NCBI GenBank assembly: GCA_027924585.1
Contig: BSBM01000370.1
Location: forward strand, 29,409,501-29,473,500
DNA length: 64,000 bases
Reading direction: 5' to 3'
From: Larix kaempferi
Lineage: Eukaryota; Streptophyta; Pinopsida; Pinales; Pinaceae
The translations under genes and the position numbers were made by a program. A model generated the notes under the pieces. That model worked only from the letters and a program-made list of their open reading frames with translations, had not been told where the DNA came from and ran no database searches. Within the stretch, counting starts at the first letter, position 1. The number at the start of each line of letters is the position of its first letter. Positions 46,691 through 57,259 of the stretch are shown in pieces.

Positions 46691-47184
46691 ATTTTCAAAT
46701 TTTCAAAAACAGTTAGAATTTTTCTGGAAATATTTGCTTCGTTTCCTTACTGAGGTGAGCTACTTACATATCAAACTCGCATAAGACAGTAAAAGAATGC
46801 CAAGAACTTGCACCTCTGCTATGCCAAAATAAAACAACAAAATAGTATAAGGATAACAAGAGGTTGCGCCTCCTTCTCTCCTTCATGGGGCAATCAACAA
46901 ATACAAAAACAGAATGCTACTGCATTAGAAATAGTGTAAGTAAGCATTCAACCTGAAAAGGGATTTTCTCCCTCCTTCCTCAATTTCACAGAATGGAATC
47001 AATGCAAGCAGTTTTTCAAAAATCCCCAAAACAGTCATGGGAATGATTTCCCATTCTAACAAATAGAAGCCATGAGATCTTCAGGTTTCTTTAATGCATT
47101 TTAATTCCAAATACTAAATATATATATGCACACAATGATTTATATTTCTATGAAGGGCCCAACAACCGTAGTGTTGAACCTTAA
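46691..47184. other. Leader region next to the PBS
   Basis: Non-coding stretch between the GC-rich island and the primer-binding site. In the element's own direction it is the untranslated leader. Confidence 0.6.
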
Positions 47185-47196
47185 GCTCTGATGCCA
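47185..47196 (-). other. Primer-binding site (initiator Met tRNA type)
   Basis: Minus-strand TGGCATCAGAGC, two bases after the 5' LTR. It matches the plant TGGTATCAGAGC consensus at 11 of 12 positions. This fixes the element's orientation. Confidence 0.9.
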
Positions 47197-47198
47197 TC

Positions 47199-48661
47199 TG
47201 TCACGTACCCACCCATCCATCCAAGGCAAGGGAGGGAACATGATGCCAATCTATGGGGCTTTTCATTAGCTCCGCCAAGTCATTAACTTCACAGCCATAA
47301 AATTAAAAGTGTGCAGATGCCATTTAAACAATTAAGCACAACGAAATTAAAAACTCATCCACACACATTATTTTATATGCATACAACATATAAAAAACAA
47401 TCATCAATCTAAACATTGTAGAAGTAAATGCATAGACAGCAAGACATTTATCTTTATGGTGAAATGGCCCCAAACAACTAGCTATGCTGCTGCAACGTTC
47501 CTCCCAACCATAGGTCTCTTCCCACCCTGTATTATTTCAGCACTCAGAGACCACCCCTGAGTTGGGCATGATATCTACAAGGAAAAAGGGGACTCTCTCA
47601 AGCTCATTCACTGCCGAATAATCATTTGCATTTAAGCCAAGCCAGTCCATAGCTGGGTTTATCAGGCTAAATCTGAACCCTCTTCATTTGTGGATGCTTC
47701 CACTCAAGCACAAGCCAAAACAATGGAAACCCATTTCAGCCCCAACAATCTTAACACACAACAACTCAAAACTGTGCATGGATACTCATAACAGCAAAAT
47801 CCCAAATGCTGGGTATGAGGAAAAGCGTGGGCAGCCAAAACGAAGTGATAGATGGTGAATCAAGCCAAGGAAAGAAAATTTGTTTTCAGAAAACGTTCGT
47901 GGGCATTCAAAGAGCCGCAATGGTCTCTACAAACCCCCAAATCGTGCTCTCTCCTTCCCAACAGGTATGTGATACAAAAACGAGTTCCCTGCAATGCCAA
48001 AAGGGAGGAAAACACTAGAAATTAGTGGAGAAAGATGCCCAGGCAGCTCCCAACAGGTCTGCAACACAAAAACGCCCTCTTCCTAGCTAGAAGACTCAGA
48101 GAAACCAGAAAAATGTGGCTGGAAAACGCCCAGGCAGTTCCAAAAACGTGAGAGAGGCAAAACTGCTTGATGGGTTATGGCTTAGGGAGCAAATCATGGC
48201 TGTTTTCTTGCCCAAGAAGCAAAAACACGATTTTCCATGAGGGTGGCTTGCCCATACTCGAATTTGGACAGCCATACCTCCCCAATCCCCAAGGCATTAA
48301 CTACTTCACCCAACTCTTGGGAGAAATGAATGATTGGGTACAAAAGTCAACATGGGTAGTTGAGGGTTTGATGGGTTCTCTCATTGACACTTGGCTTGAC
48401 TTCATTGGCTCAAGGGTTTGAATATTTCCCTCCCAATTCCTTGTAATATCATGCTCCCATCTCTTGTTGCATTGCATAGCTAGTTGTGGGTATTTATATT
48501 AAAATGCATATTTACAATTCCAATGTGTCTGGATAGCACGTAAACCATATGCATCAATATATCGATGGCGGGGCCTTGGCCTTGAGATCCTCACCACGAT
48601 TTTATAGCAATATTACATCATTTACATTTTAATGCAATGGAGTCAAGATGGGGACGTGACA
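47199..48661 (-). repeat. 5' LTR of the non-autonomous element
   Basis: Same ends as 38882-40342. The TATA-like box is at about 48489-48500. Differences from the other LTR are mostly C/T and G/A changes plus a few single-base indels. Confidence 0.9.
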
Positions 48662-50758
48662 GCTGTCAAATTATTTCTTCAGTTAACTGTAGTATTATCT
48701 TTGCTTGTATAGAACGTTACATAAATAAACAATAAACTCTGGGCTCAAACTCCAATCATTGTACATGGATTCGATATGTACCGAATCATGTGACGATCCA
48801 GTTGCCAACATAATCATTATAGTAGCATTTAATAGTTTTAACTTTTTGTTTGCTTCTGTCTCCACAAGAACATCCCGATAGATTTGCCTGTGATGCCACT
48901 CTTCTATAATTTGAACTTGAGACAATATTTCCAAAGCTGCTCACTTTCTATCTACTTCATGCAATTTGGTTTCATAAGACATAAATACATTTAGGTACCA
49001 GTTCTGTAATAGAAGGATTTTATTCTTTGTCTGGTTTTCCCCAAGCAGGTGTAGTGACGATGAACAATAAGTTTGCATTCCATGACCAGTCTCTTTATAT
49101 CTACTTCATGCAATTTTGTTTCCCGAGACATCAATACATTTAGGTACAAGTTATGTAGCAGAAGACTTCTTTTCATTGTCTGGTTTCCCCGAGGCATTTG
49201 TTGTGACGATAAGCAATAACTTTGCAATCTATGACCAAGGACTTGATGAGGCATGCTCATGAATTTTAAATTTATTTCATGGATTTTCAGAATTGTCCTA
49301 GGCAATAGCAGGCATTCTCTCATTCCAAATTCCATTTGCAGCATTAAGCTGGATTGTTTTTCGAAGGAAAAGTCAAAAACACTAGATTCAGGCTTTGTTC
49401 ACTGATAAGTAGTTGCTAGAAAGGTGAATTCACTAGTACCGGGAATGAAGGCCAAAGAGTAGCCGTTTGGGATGTGGCCTCTTTCATTATGGACAAAGGG
49501 CAAGACCCATATACGCCAGATGGCGTTGGATGACAGAGTTCACTGCTAGAACCACTTGACCCACATATACTAAGATCTCTTGTATATATTTGAAGAGCCC
49601 TTTTTATAAGATTGATTCAATAGTATAATTAAGTTTTGTGAGTCTTTAATTAAAGGAAGTCCAAGCTTTCTTGGAGTTTTTAGATTTTTAATTAAAAATA
49701 AAAAATGATGCAGAATATAACAAATTAAAGACGTCACGTTGATCTCTTAACCAGTATGTGCTGTGCTTGGATGTGTTTATGCGCACAGTTGATTGCTCCA
49801 TATCCGAGGAACAATATGTATGAAATATGGATCAGAATTGCAATGCAAATATGGTAATTTTTTTTAGCAAAAGTCTTATTCATTTTTATGTTTATTTGTT
49901 TTCGTTTTAGATAGAATAAGGATAACACGCTTACCTCTGGGACAACGCCTAGTCTTGGATCCCGAAAATGTAGCAAGAGCACCAGTCAACCCCTTCTCAT
50001 ATTTAATGGCTAGTTAGTATAACTTTGAAATTTTTTACATTTAGACAACACAACACATAAGCCAAATGAAGAAAAATGATCCAAATTTTTATGCATGTTG
50101 AAAGGAGACCAGTTGGAATTGGGAATTGGGGATATGCCATTACTATAATATATACACAGCGATAACATAAAATTGTCATAATAAAAAAATGGCTCCTTAA
50201 AATGGCCCACAAAGGAGGACATACCACCACACCAAAACCATTTGAGATGATCCACAAAGTAGGGCATACCAACATACCAAAACCACCGGAGGTATGAAGG
50301 ATAGTGCACTGACAAACCCACGCTGGACAATAAAATATTGAAAAAAAGGTAAAGTTTCCATCTACAAAATGGAATTTGATTCGGAAAAGTTCCAAATAAC
50401 ATCAAAATTTAGTACCTCAATTACCGTATAAGGAAAAAACCCACTGTTGTAGCAAGAAAGGAAGATTCAATTTACCTGGCATAAGCGATTGCTCCTCTAT
50501 ATACGTAATATCCTCCTCTATATACGTAATATCCTATAAGGGCCGCAAGAGCAGGGGTTTCTTTTTATAACCAATTTGAGTTCCTTTCATTGGAGAGTGC
50601 CATGTAAGACGCAGGAGAAAATAACATGAGATGTATCGACTCACATAGAGTATCTAATCATGAGATTTAATCTCATGGCCTTTTAGCTACTGGCATACAA
50701 TTGCACTCAAAACAACGTACGAAAGGTGTGCCAAATGTCGAAATCCCCTAAATAAAAG
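48662..50758. other. Giant-element interior, tandem repeats, no gene recognised
   Basis: A ~149-bp tandem pair at about 48950-49250 (CTACTTCATGCAATTT then ACATTTAGGTAC in each copy), a ~45-bp pair at about 50200-50290 (CACAAAG.AGG.CATACCA), and a 21-bp pair at about 50490-50535 (CCTCTATATACGTAATAT). Open frames here are short and unrecognised. Confidence 0.5.
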
Positions 50759-50944
50759 CTAACCCGTCGGTGACAGGTTGTGTAGAATATGTGTGAACTT
50801 CAAAGCACCATCACTAGTCATAAATATTTCCAAAGGAAGTTTGCTGGCAGAATACTGGGAAACCTCAACCTTCTTCTGAGATCTCCCCTTACAATCTTGG
50901 GGCCGTTTCCTTGGTAAGAGATGCCAAAGCAGCACTACAAACAT
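50759..50944 (-). CDS. Possible terminal exon of an unidentified gene
   Basis: On the minus strand a pyrimidine-rich stretch ending TTTGTAG (50945-50951) could be a splice acceptor. The frame after it is open to TAG at 50759-50761 and has a coding look: a basic segment (RKRPQDCKGRSQKK) followed by VEVSQYSASKLPLEIFMTSD and GALKFTHILHNL. I do not recognise the family and found no convincing upstream exon; 51110-51210 (minus) is a weak candidate. It may be another captured gene piece inside the giant element. Confidence 0.3.
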   Translation of the reverse strand: MFVVLLWHLLPRKRPQDCKGRSQKKVEVSQYSASKLPLEIFMTSDGALKFTHILHNLSPTG

Positions 50945-51535
50945 AAAACAGAACAATTAAATTTTCATTATTGGGAAAAGCCATTCTTTGCCTTACTCTC
51001 TCATGCCCGTATATTACTTACTTACTCTGACTTACCCTCTTACCCTAGTTATTTCCGCCTGACGATAGGATGTAGTATTAAAATTGTATATACAGAGTAT
51101 AGTGTCAGTAGGACTGGCATTTCCAGTGCATGGAGGAAATTATTTGTAAGCTCTCCTTGGCTAACCTTTGGAATGAACGAAGAGGTAATGAACGGGCCTA
51201 TTTTCTAAATGCATAAATGAAATTTTGTATGATAAGTGGGCAATTACAGCAGCAGATGCTCTATTGCTTCAAGAATCCACAGTCATAGATCATTAATAAA
51301 AGCTTCACCAATAATCATTTTATTTAAAAAAGAAAAAAATATATAAAATACACAGGAACACAATCTGATATAAAACTCATAGGGATTTCCACTAATGAAA
51401 CACTGAGATCATATCTGTAATTAAGTTATGTTCAATGAAAATCACAGCGCCGACAACCAAATAAAAAACCCGGCAACTGCTGCTTTTGCCTTTCTTGCAC
51501 GGAAAATTGAGAAGGAAACCCAGAGAGCTCCTTTA

Positions 51536-51655
51536 CTAGGAGACGTAGGTGAAGATTTCTTCTGCTGCAGTAAAAAGCAGTGTCGTTGAGACAAGTGCCA
51601 TTCTGCAGCCTATAGAGCTTTCGTTAGTAAATGTAAATTCTCCATTATCTGCCAT
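51536..51655 (-). CDS. 39-codon open frame, doubtful
   Basis: Minus-strand ATG at 51655 to TAG at 51536. The peptide starts MADNGEFTFTNESSIGCRMA and contains LVSTTLLFTAAEEIFTYVS. No family was recognised. It could be a short ORF or part of an exon; context is repeat-flanked (tandem pair just upstream at 51679-51782). Confidence 0.15.
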   Translation of the reverse strand: MADNGEFTFTNESSIGCRMALVSTTLLFTAAEEIFTYVS

Positions 51656-51678
51656 ATTTATCTGCAGAACATAACAGT

Positions 51679-51782
51679 GCATACGCTGAAATTTAGACAT
51701 TTGTATCCACAAAATCCACGCATCCTCTCCGCATACGCTGAAATTTAGACATTTGTACCCACAAAATCCACGCGTCCTCTCC
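51679..51782. repeat. 52-bp tandem duplication
   Basis: Units 51679-51730 and 51731-51782 begin GCATACGCTGAAATTTAGAC and differ at two positions. Confidence 0.95.
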
Positions 51783-52084
51783 TCTGATTTTATGAATATA
51801 ATAATGTCATATGAATATTTTTCAAACTTTGTAAAGTGGTAAGGTATGTGGTATTTTTATTTTTTGTTAATCCGTACAATGATAAAAAAGTCAAATCTTA
51901 AGCCATTGTCCACTAAACATGGAGAAAAATCTTAATTAAAAAATTCAAAAATCAGATTATTTAATTTGACTTTATAGAATTTGATGTTTTCTAATATAGT
52001 GTTTTCATACTAATTCAAAATAGCGAAACGTATAGTCTCTACCTACGGCAAGGACTTACAACAGAGACTAATAAATTAAAATAT

Positions 52085-52720
52085 AACAAAAAAAACATTA
52101 AAAACAAAACAAATTTTTTAAAAATTAAAATTTTGAAACTTATAAAAACAAATTAAATAAAAAAGTTTAAATGATCAAAAGTTAAAAAAATAAAAAATTT
52201 AAAAATTAAAGTAATAAAAATTAAAAAAAAAGAAAAACATTTACATATTTTACCCCCTTTACATGTAAAGTGGGGTGGGGAGGGGCACACAGAGGTGAGT
52301 CTCGATTATGGAATCATGCCTCCACCTTTATGTGCCCCTCCCCACCACCTTTTACATATGAAGGGGGTAAAGTGGGGTTGAGGCTCGATTTTTACATATG
52401 AAGGGGGGCAAAGTGGCGTTGAAGGGGTTGAGGCTTGATTTTGGAATCGAGCTCCCAACTCTATGTGCCCCTCCTCACCTCCCCACTTCCCAGACCCCAC
52501 GTCTGATCCATCTTCCCTCTGCGTTCTTCCATGTGACTAGCCGCATCACGCTCCACACCATTTTCGATCGCCTCTTCCCACACTTCACAACTTCCTTCTC
52601 ACAATTCTCCCTACCCCCTAAACTCCTTTACTCCATCCACCTCCCTCCACCTTGCAACTACCTCTCACTCCATTCACCCTCCGCTCACCCCATACCAAAA
52701 ACACTCACGCCAATCCTATT
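52085..52720. repeat. Palindromic GC-rich module with A-rich flank
   Basis: An A-rich arm (52085-52250) is the reverse complement in style of the T-rich sequence at 56353-56540. It leads into a hairpin at 52259-52360 (arms around GTGGGGTGGGGAGGGGCAC, ~45 bp each). A second, partial copy follows at 52340-52490, then a C/T-rich tract to 52720. The module at 56230-56760 is its relative in the other orientation. Confidence 0.65.
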
Positions 52721-53100
52721 AAAAAAAATCTATAATATTATTATTATATAAAAAAATAGTAATTATTATAATTAAAAAAAATACCCCTATTTTTCAAAGT
52801 AAAAAATATAATATATTATTATTATATTTAATAATAATAATAATAATATTATATTATTAATATTATTATTATTCAATTTTTAATAATAATAATAATTATT
52901 TTAAAATAATTGTAATAATTACATTTATCATTTTCTAAAAAAAAAAAAAGGATAAGAAGACAAAAATCAACAATAGATTTACTTAATGACAACATTGGGA
53001 TTCGTTGCACCTTTTTGTATCCCAACATTTTCGAAAAAGAGCAGAAGTCAAAATGAAACGAAGTTTTACATAAGTGCTCATCGGACTTTGTTCATGACCA
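52721..53100. other. (TAA/TTA)n-rich low-complexity DNA
   Basis: AATAAT/ATTATT repeats at 52735-52920, then unremarkable sequence. Nothing coding. Confidence 0.8.
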
Positions 53101-53104
53101 TTTA

Positions 53105-54444
53105 TTGCCGAAGAAGAAGTCGAAGACAATGGAATTCCAGTTGCAGCTACAAATAAAAGAATTAGAAGTTAAACTAAGGCGTTATCAAAAGGACAATAAA
53201 GAATTGCAGTTCGAGACTAAAAGTTTGCAAATGACGATTAAATTACATAAATTTCAAATAGAATCCAAAGAAGAGAAAATTTCCGATCAAAAAATCGTAT
53301 GCAAGAGATGTCTATGCAAATTGACAAATTGAAGGATGAAAAAGATTTCAATCAGAGATTACAAAACCCAGATATCAAGAAAGAATTTCACCAGAGTAAA
53401 GCATAAATAATACGCTTGAATAGTAAGTAATATCTATCGCCGATATTCGCCGCTTAGTTGTTGCAGGTGGGCTCTATTCTCATCTTTCCTAGATTTTATA
53501 TACGTAATTATCGTGCGTGGGAAACCGGCCGGCTCCGAGCCTTGTACCCTGCCTCACCAAAAAAAGACGAGTCACTCACTTCCCAAGACCCCAAAAGACA
53601 TAAAATAGAAGGACTACACCAATGTGCAAGTCCACAAAAAAATAGAATGCAAAGAATAAGATATCTACCGACATCAACAACAAATAAAAGAACTCCAACA
53701 AAAATGCGACGACACTAAAAAGGCACACTACTTAGAGATCACAAAGGTCAATAACACGTTATCAAGCAATACTGAAGAAATATTTCAGATAAGAAACCAT
53801 AATAAGGTATTAGTTACAAAAATCAAGAAATTGAAAAATATTCGGAAGATAGAGCACTCTAATGAAGACATCGAAGGAAAAATTCTAAAGAAGCAAGAAG
53901 AGAATTGCCACCTTCGAAATCATAATGAAGACCTTAAGGAACAACTTAAGAAGTTCAAAGATGAAGAAATGTCGCAAGAACAAATTATTAAGAAGATTCT
54001 GGATCATAACAAGCTGTTAGAAAACAAATTAGAAGAAATTCATAACGAGACATCAAAATCTTCAAAAATACAATTTGTAGAAAAGGCACCATCATAGATC
54101 TAGTTCAAATCACCCCTCAAGATGTCAACCCAGTTGAAGAAATACATACATGAAAGTTAAAACATGAAGACACTACAAACATGATCAAGGGAAATAACGT
54201 TATAAGAATTCCCTATCGACATCCAAATCATAAAAGCATATGTCCTGAAAATTGTGAACAACTAACAAAAGATACCGATGCTCTCAAATCCCATGGTGTC
54301 AGTTCAATGTGGAAACACAATGTTCAACATCGAATCGATTTAGGATGGATTGATCCTTCTACATTTCGAAAGTTTTGTTCAACATTCTATAGGTCATATC
54401 GTCATATGTCATCAACTACGACCAAATATACAATGATGCGATGA
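53105..54444 (+). pseudogene. Coiled-coil protein remnant at the 3' end of an LTR element, family unknown
   Basis: Three plus-strand pieces. 53105-53332 (LQLQIKELEVKLRRYQKDNK and more) and a frame open from about 53673 to 54097 (IKELQQKC..., RKIEHSNEDIEGKILKKQEE, LKEQLKKFKDEEMSQEQIIK) are Lys/Glu/Leu-rich heptad coiled coil. 54181-54444 differs, with His/Pro-rich IPYRHPNHKSICPENCEQLT and a DPSTFRKFCSTFYRSYRHMS end. Stops and a probable insertion (53410-53640) separate them. About 70 bp later a purine-rich tract meets a TGTTATGAAC LTR-like start. A gag-like, envelope-position or virion-associated-type ORF is possible; none is shown. Confidence 0.45.
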
Positions 54445-54504
54445 CATTACAAAGCAAATGCATAAATACTTTTTCAAATTGCTTTGAGGACAAAGCCTTT
54501 ATAA

Positions 54505-54760
54505 AGAGGAAGGCAATGTTATGAACATTAATAACATTAAATAAATAATCATAAATAATAAAATGATAAACAATAATATATAATTAATTAATTAAAATCA
54601 AAGGATGTGTCCTTTATGTTGAAAATGCACGATGGGCTATATAAAAGCCAACATATTTTGTAAATGTAATATCATCTCTCATATATTCAATTATATATTA
54701 ATTTTTCTAATTATGGATATGTTATACTACTTCGGGTAATTATTGCAAACCATATTTGGT
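54505..54760 (+). repeat. Polypurine tract and LTR start of the coiled-coil element
   Basis: AAGAGGAAGGCAA (about 54504-54516) precedes TGTTATGAACATTAATAACA at 54517, itself a short inverted repeat. A TATA box (CTATATAAAAG) lies at 54638-54648. No second LTR was found in the window, so the element is truncated. Confidence 0.5.
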
Positions 54761-54765
54761 ATACA

Positions 54766-54935
54766 CCAAAAAACTTGTAATTTTAGCCCCCCCCCAAAAA
54801 AAGAAGAAGTTTCGACCGGTAACAACAATGTTCAATTCATGGGTTGTTTCTGGTGTCTTTGACACAAAAGTATGAGTTTTATGGATATAGTTCTCATTTT
54901 GAGTATAAAGTTCTCATCAAGTTGTATAATGTGTT
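54766..54935 (-). repeat. Right end of the giant TIR element
   Basis: Holds one partial subterminal unit in inverted orientation (TTGTAATTTTAGCCCC at 54774) and the ~90-bp outer end that matches 23119-23210 in reverse complement. Confidence 0.75.
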
Positions 54936-54939
54936 TTTA

Positions 54940-55298
54940 GTGAAGAATTTGATATATTCAAAGTTAGCTAGGCTCAGACTAAATAGTTGAACCTCCAATT
55001 GGTGACCTCTCATCTCATCTTGCTTCCTGAAAAGTCTAGACAACTTGGTCCATACTGCATTTGGGGTTGTCTCAACCTCAATGTGATATAAGAGACCCAT
55101 ATATATTGAGCAACAAAGCAATCCATAGGCTTCATCCATTATGTTCAAATATTTTGATTTTTCTACAGTCGAATCATGCTAGACCTCTGTTCCCATTGTG
55201 ATCATGTGAAGTCCTTTCATGCAAAATAGAATTTCAATCTTATATTTTCACTCAAAGTATTTGAAGGGGGTGATGATTGTCTGGGGAGAATATTCCAT
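54940..55298 (-). pseudogene. Copia gag, N-terminal half
   Basis: Minus-strand frame from ATG at 55298 (MEYSPQTIITPFKYFE) through a broken segment to LNIMDEAYGLLCCSIYMGLL, TPNAVWTKLSRLF and LEVQLFSLSLANFEYIKFFT, the UBN2-type copia gag. It begins about 85 bp after the PBS, as expected for a leader, and is cut at 54936-54939 by the giant element. The C-terminal half continues at 31082. One stop is present near 55245. Confidence 0.85.
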
Positions 55299-55380
55299 TT
55301 CGATTGAAGTGCTCCACAATGTGTCTTCAACCTGCAATCATGCAATCATCATGTATACAAACTCCTCTAGAGTCCACGTC

Positions 55381-55392
55381 ACTCTGATACCA
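55381..55392 (-). other. Primer-binding site of the copia element
   Basis: Minus-strand TGGTATCAGAGT directly after the 5' LTR, 11 of 12 matches to the initiator-Met consensus. Confidence 0.9.
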
Positions 55393-56158
55393 TGTGAGAT
55401 TTTGGAGCAACAAATTTAGAAGCTAAACAACTTGAAACACAATTAGCAATAGATTGAACAAGAGACAAAGTGAATTATATAGACATAATCTCATTAACTA
55501 TCAATAAGAGTTACAAAATCTCTTTCAATAATCCATTATTCTATTATTGCATCAACTTACAAAGAATGAACAATGTTATACATATAGGCAATTCAAATTC
55601 CTAAAGAAAGCAATTTGAATTGTTCACTAATGCATGAAAACCTAGTTGGGCTTAACTCGGAGCTCAGATGCCCCTAGTTAGCCATGCAATCTCTCAAAGA
55701 TGAGCTAACTAGCTCATACCTAACTAGGATGACAAGTGGAGGCTTAGTTACCTAGAATTAAGGATCTAATCCATGCATAACTCATGCATGAGAGGAATTT
55801 GATTAGAAAAGAAAAGGAGGGCACTATCTACTCAAAATAGTGAAGAAGGGTGCTTTCTATCCTTGCTTAGTGGAGTCAACTTTTTATAATTATCCCAGAA
55901 AGTCAACATGCAATGTAGGACCTAAAATCAAGGAAAAAATCCCAAACTCAAGGAAGGTGCTCTCACATGCCATAAATAGCCCTAAATCACTCTACCATGC
56001 TAGGAATAGCAGATTAATCCCTTGAATATTGGAATGAATTGATCGAATGGTTTAGATAGCCAATTTAAGTCAAAATTGGGTCATCTCAATCATGAGACAA
56101 ATATATAAGTCCCTATGTGAGAGATTAATGCTAAGGAGAGGGTAAATATGTTCTAACA
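55393..56158 (-). repeat. 5' LTR of the copia element (766 bp)
   Basis: Partner of 26476-27250, with the same TGTTAG start and CTCACA end in minus reading. The 5-bp target duplication TGTAT follows at 56159. Confidence 0.85.
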
Positions 56159-56229
56159 TGTATTAGCAACATAATACATGTATTAATAGGTATATGTGTA
56201 TACCTAATACCAGGTGGAAGGGGGTGTGG

Positions 56230-56530
56230 AGAGGAGCACATAGAGGTGGGGATTGATTACATGGGTGGGGAGGGGCACATAGAGGTGGGGGCTCGATTCC
56301 ATAATCGAGCCCCACCTCTATGTTTCCCTCCCCACCCCCATTTCACTTGTAAGGTGGGGGCAGGGTAAAAATATGTATAATTTTTGTTTGTTTGTTTGTT
56401 TGTTTTTAAAAAAATTTTAAAATTTTATTTTTAAAAAAATATTTTTAAACTTTTCACCTTTTAGCTTTTTTGTTTAGTTTTTTTAGGTTTCAAAATTTTT
56501 AAATTTTGTTTTGTTTTTAATGTTTTTTTT

Positions 56531-56579
<49 letters not shown>

Positions 56580-56760
56580 GGCCAGGGTAAAAATATGCAT
56601 AATTTTTGTTTGTTTTGTTTTTTTTTTTTTTAATTTTTATTATTTTACTTTTTAAAATATATTTTTAAACTTTTCACCATTTTAACTTTTTTGTTTCATT
56701 TTTCTAAGGTTTCAAAATTTAAAATTTTGTTTTGTTTTTAATGGTTTTTTGGATATATAT
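56230..56760. repeat. Hairpin module plus duplicated T-rich arm around (TA)n
   Basis: 56263-56339 is a near-perfect hairpin (36-bp arms, GGGTGGGGAGGGGCACATAG side, 4-base loop). It is followed by a T-rich arm at 56345-56535, a (TA)n tract at 56534-56576, and a second copy of the T-rich arm at 56578-56757. The module is related to 52085-52720 in inverted orientation. Confidence 0.8.
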
Positions 56761-57221
56761 AATCACCATGATCTATCCATGATAATAACCATAATCACCA
56801 TAACTTATATTATGCAAAGATAATCACCATGATCTATCCAAGATCATAACCATAATAACCATACCATATCTATGCAATATCACCAAAGAAAATGCTCTAA
56901 CACATACTCAATAGCCATGCCATTTTCAAGACGACAAGATGGACCCTAGTCCATGAGAGGCATGACCATCACAAGAGAGACCCATGTATAAGAACCATAC
57001 CTTTTCCAAGATGAAGAAACAAGAAATAAAAACTTCACTAAAACAAACTCTATATCAAGTCATCACATAGCCCTTACAATAAGCTTTCCAATGAGCCAAA
57101 AAGTTCGGGATTCCAATACCATATGAGAAAGTTATGCTAATTTTATCAATTTTCACCAAAGAACAAAAGATGATCCCACACTATCTCCTCCACAAAAGTT
57201 CATACTTTCTCCTTAGAGTTG

Positions 57222-57259
<38 letters not shown>

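Larger units (their letters stand above)
38882..48661 (-). mobile_element. 9.78-kb non-autonomous LTR retrotransposon without gag-pol
   Basis: LTRs 38882-40342 (1461 bp) and 47199-48661 (1463 bp) both begin TGTCACGT and end ACGTGACA, and differ by roughly 3-4% by eye. The flanks GCTAT (38877-38881) and GCTGT (48662-48666) are a 5-bp duplication with one mismatch. A PBS at 47185-47196 and a PPT at 40343-40354 place the element on the minus strand. The 6.86-kb interior has no gag, protease, integrase or RT motif in any frame. It holds hairpin arrays and a GC-rich repeat island instead. This is the design of a LARD-type parasite that depends on another element's proteins. Confidence 0.9.
31087..54935. 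mobile_element. Giant (23.85 kb) TIR element of an unassigned family, inserted in copia gag
   Basis: The left end AACACATTATACAACTTGA (31087) is matched by the inverted right end finishing at 54935; about 25 bp pair. TTTA flanks both sides (31083-31086, 54936-54939). The left end is followed by four ~120-bp subterminal repeats and the right end by part of one. The outer ~90 bp of each end also match the opposite ends of the 23119-25683 element, so the family has two distinct ends. No transposase was found. Taking out the nested 9.78-kb LTR element leaves about 14.1 kb, and taking out the LINE with its duplication about 12.3 kb. The cargo includes a GRAS gene fragment. A 4-bp duplication does not fit hAT, Mutator, CACTA or Harbinger; Sola- or Ginger-like families duplicate about 4 bp, but no protein supports either. 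Confidence 0.75.
26476..56158 (-). mobile_element. Ty1/copia retrotransposon split by a 23.85-kb insertion
   Basis: Two LTRs with TGTTAG...CTCACA ends (minus-strand reading), a PBS beside the right LTR, a PPT beside the left LTR, and gag-protease-integrase-RT-RNase H in copia order on the minus strand. The flanks GGTAT (26471-26475) and TGTAT (56159-56163) are a 5-bp duplication with one mismatch. Without the insertion the element would be about 5.83 kb, a normal copia size. The LTRs differ by more than 10% by eye, so the insertion is old, and the genes are broken by frameshifts and lost catalytic residues. Confidence 0.85.

Noticed and set aside
31087-54935. Two unrelated broken copia elements instead of one split element
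   Set aside because: Only one LTR pair, one PBS and one PPT exist, the gag halves are complementary without overlap, and matching TIRs with a 4-bp duplication lie exactly at the break.
31087-54935. Mutator-like (Pack-MULE) assignment of the giant element
   Set aside because: MULEs make 8-11-bp duplications; I could align only 4 bp at both copies, and no MULE-type long TIR or transposase was seen.
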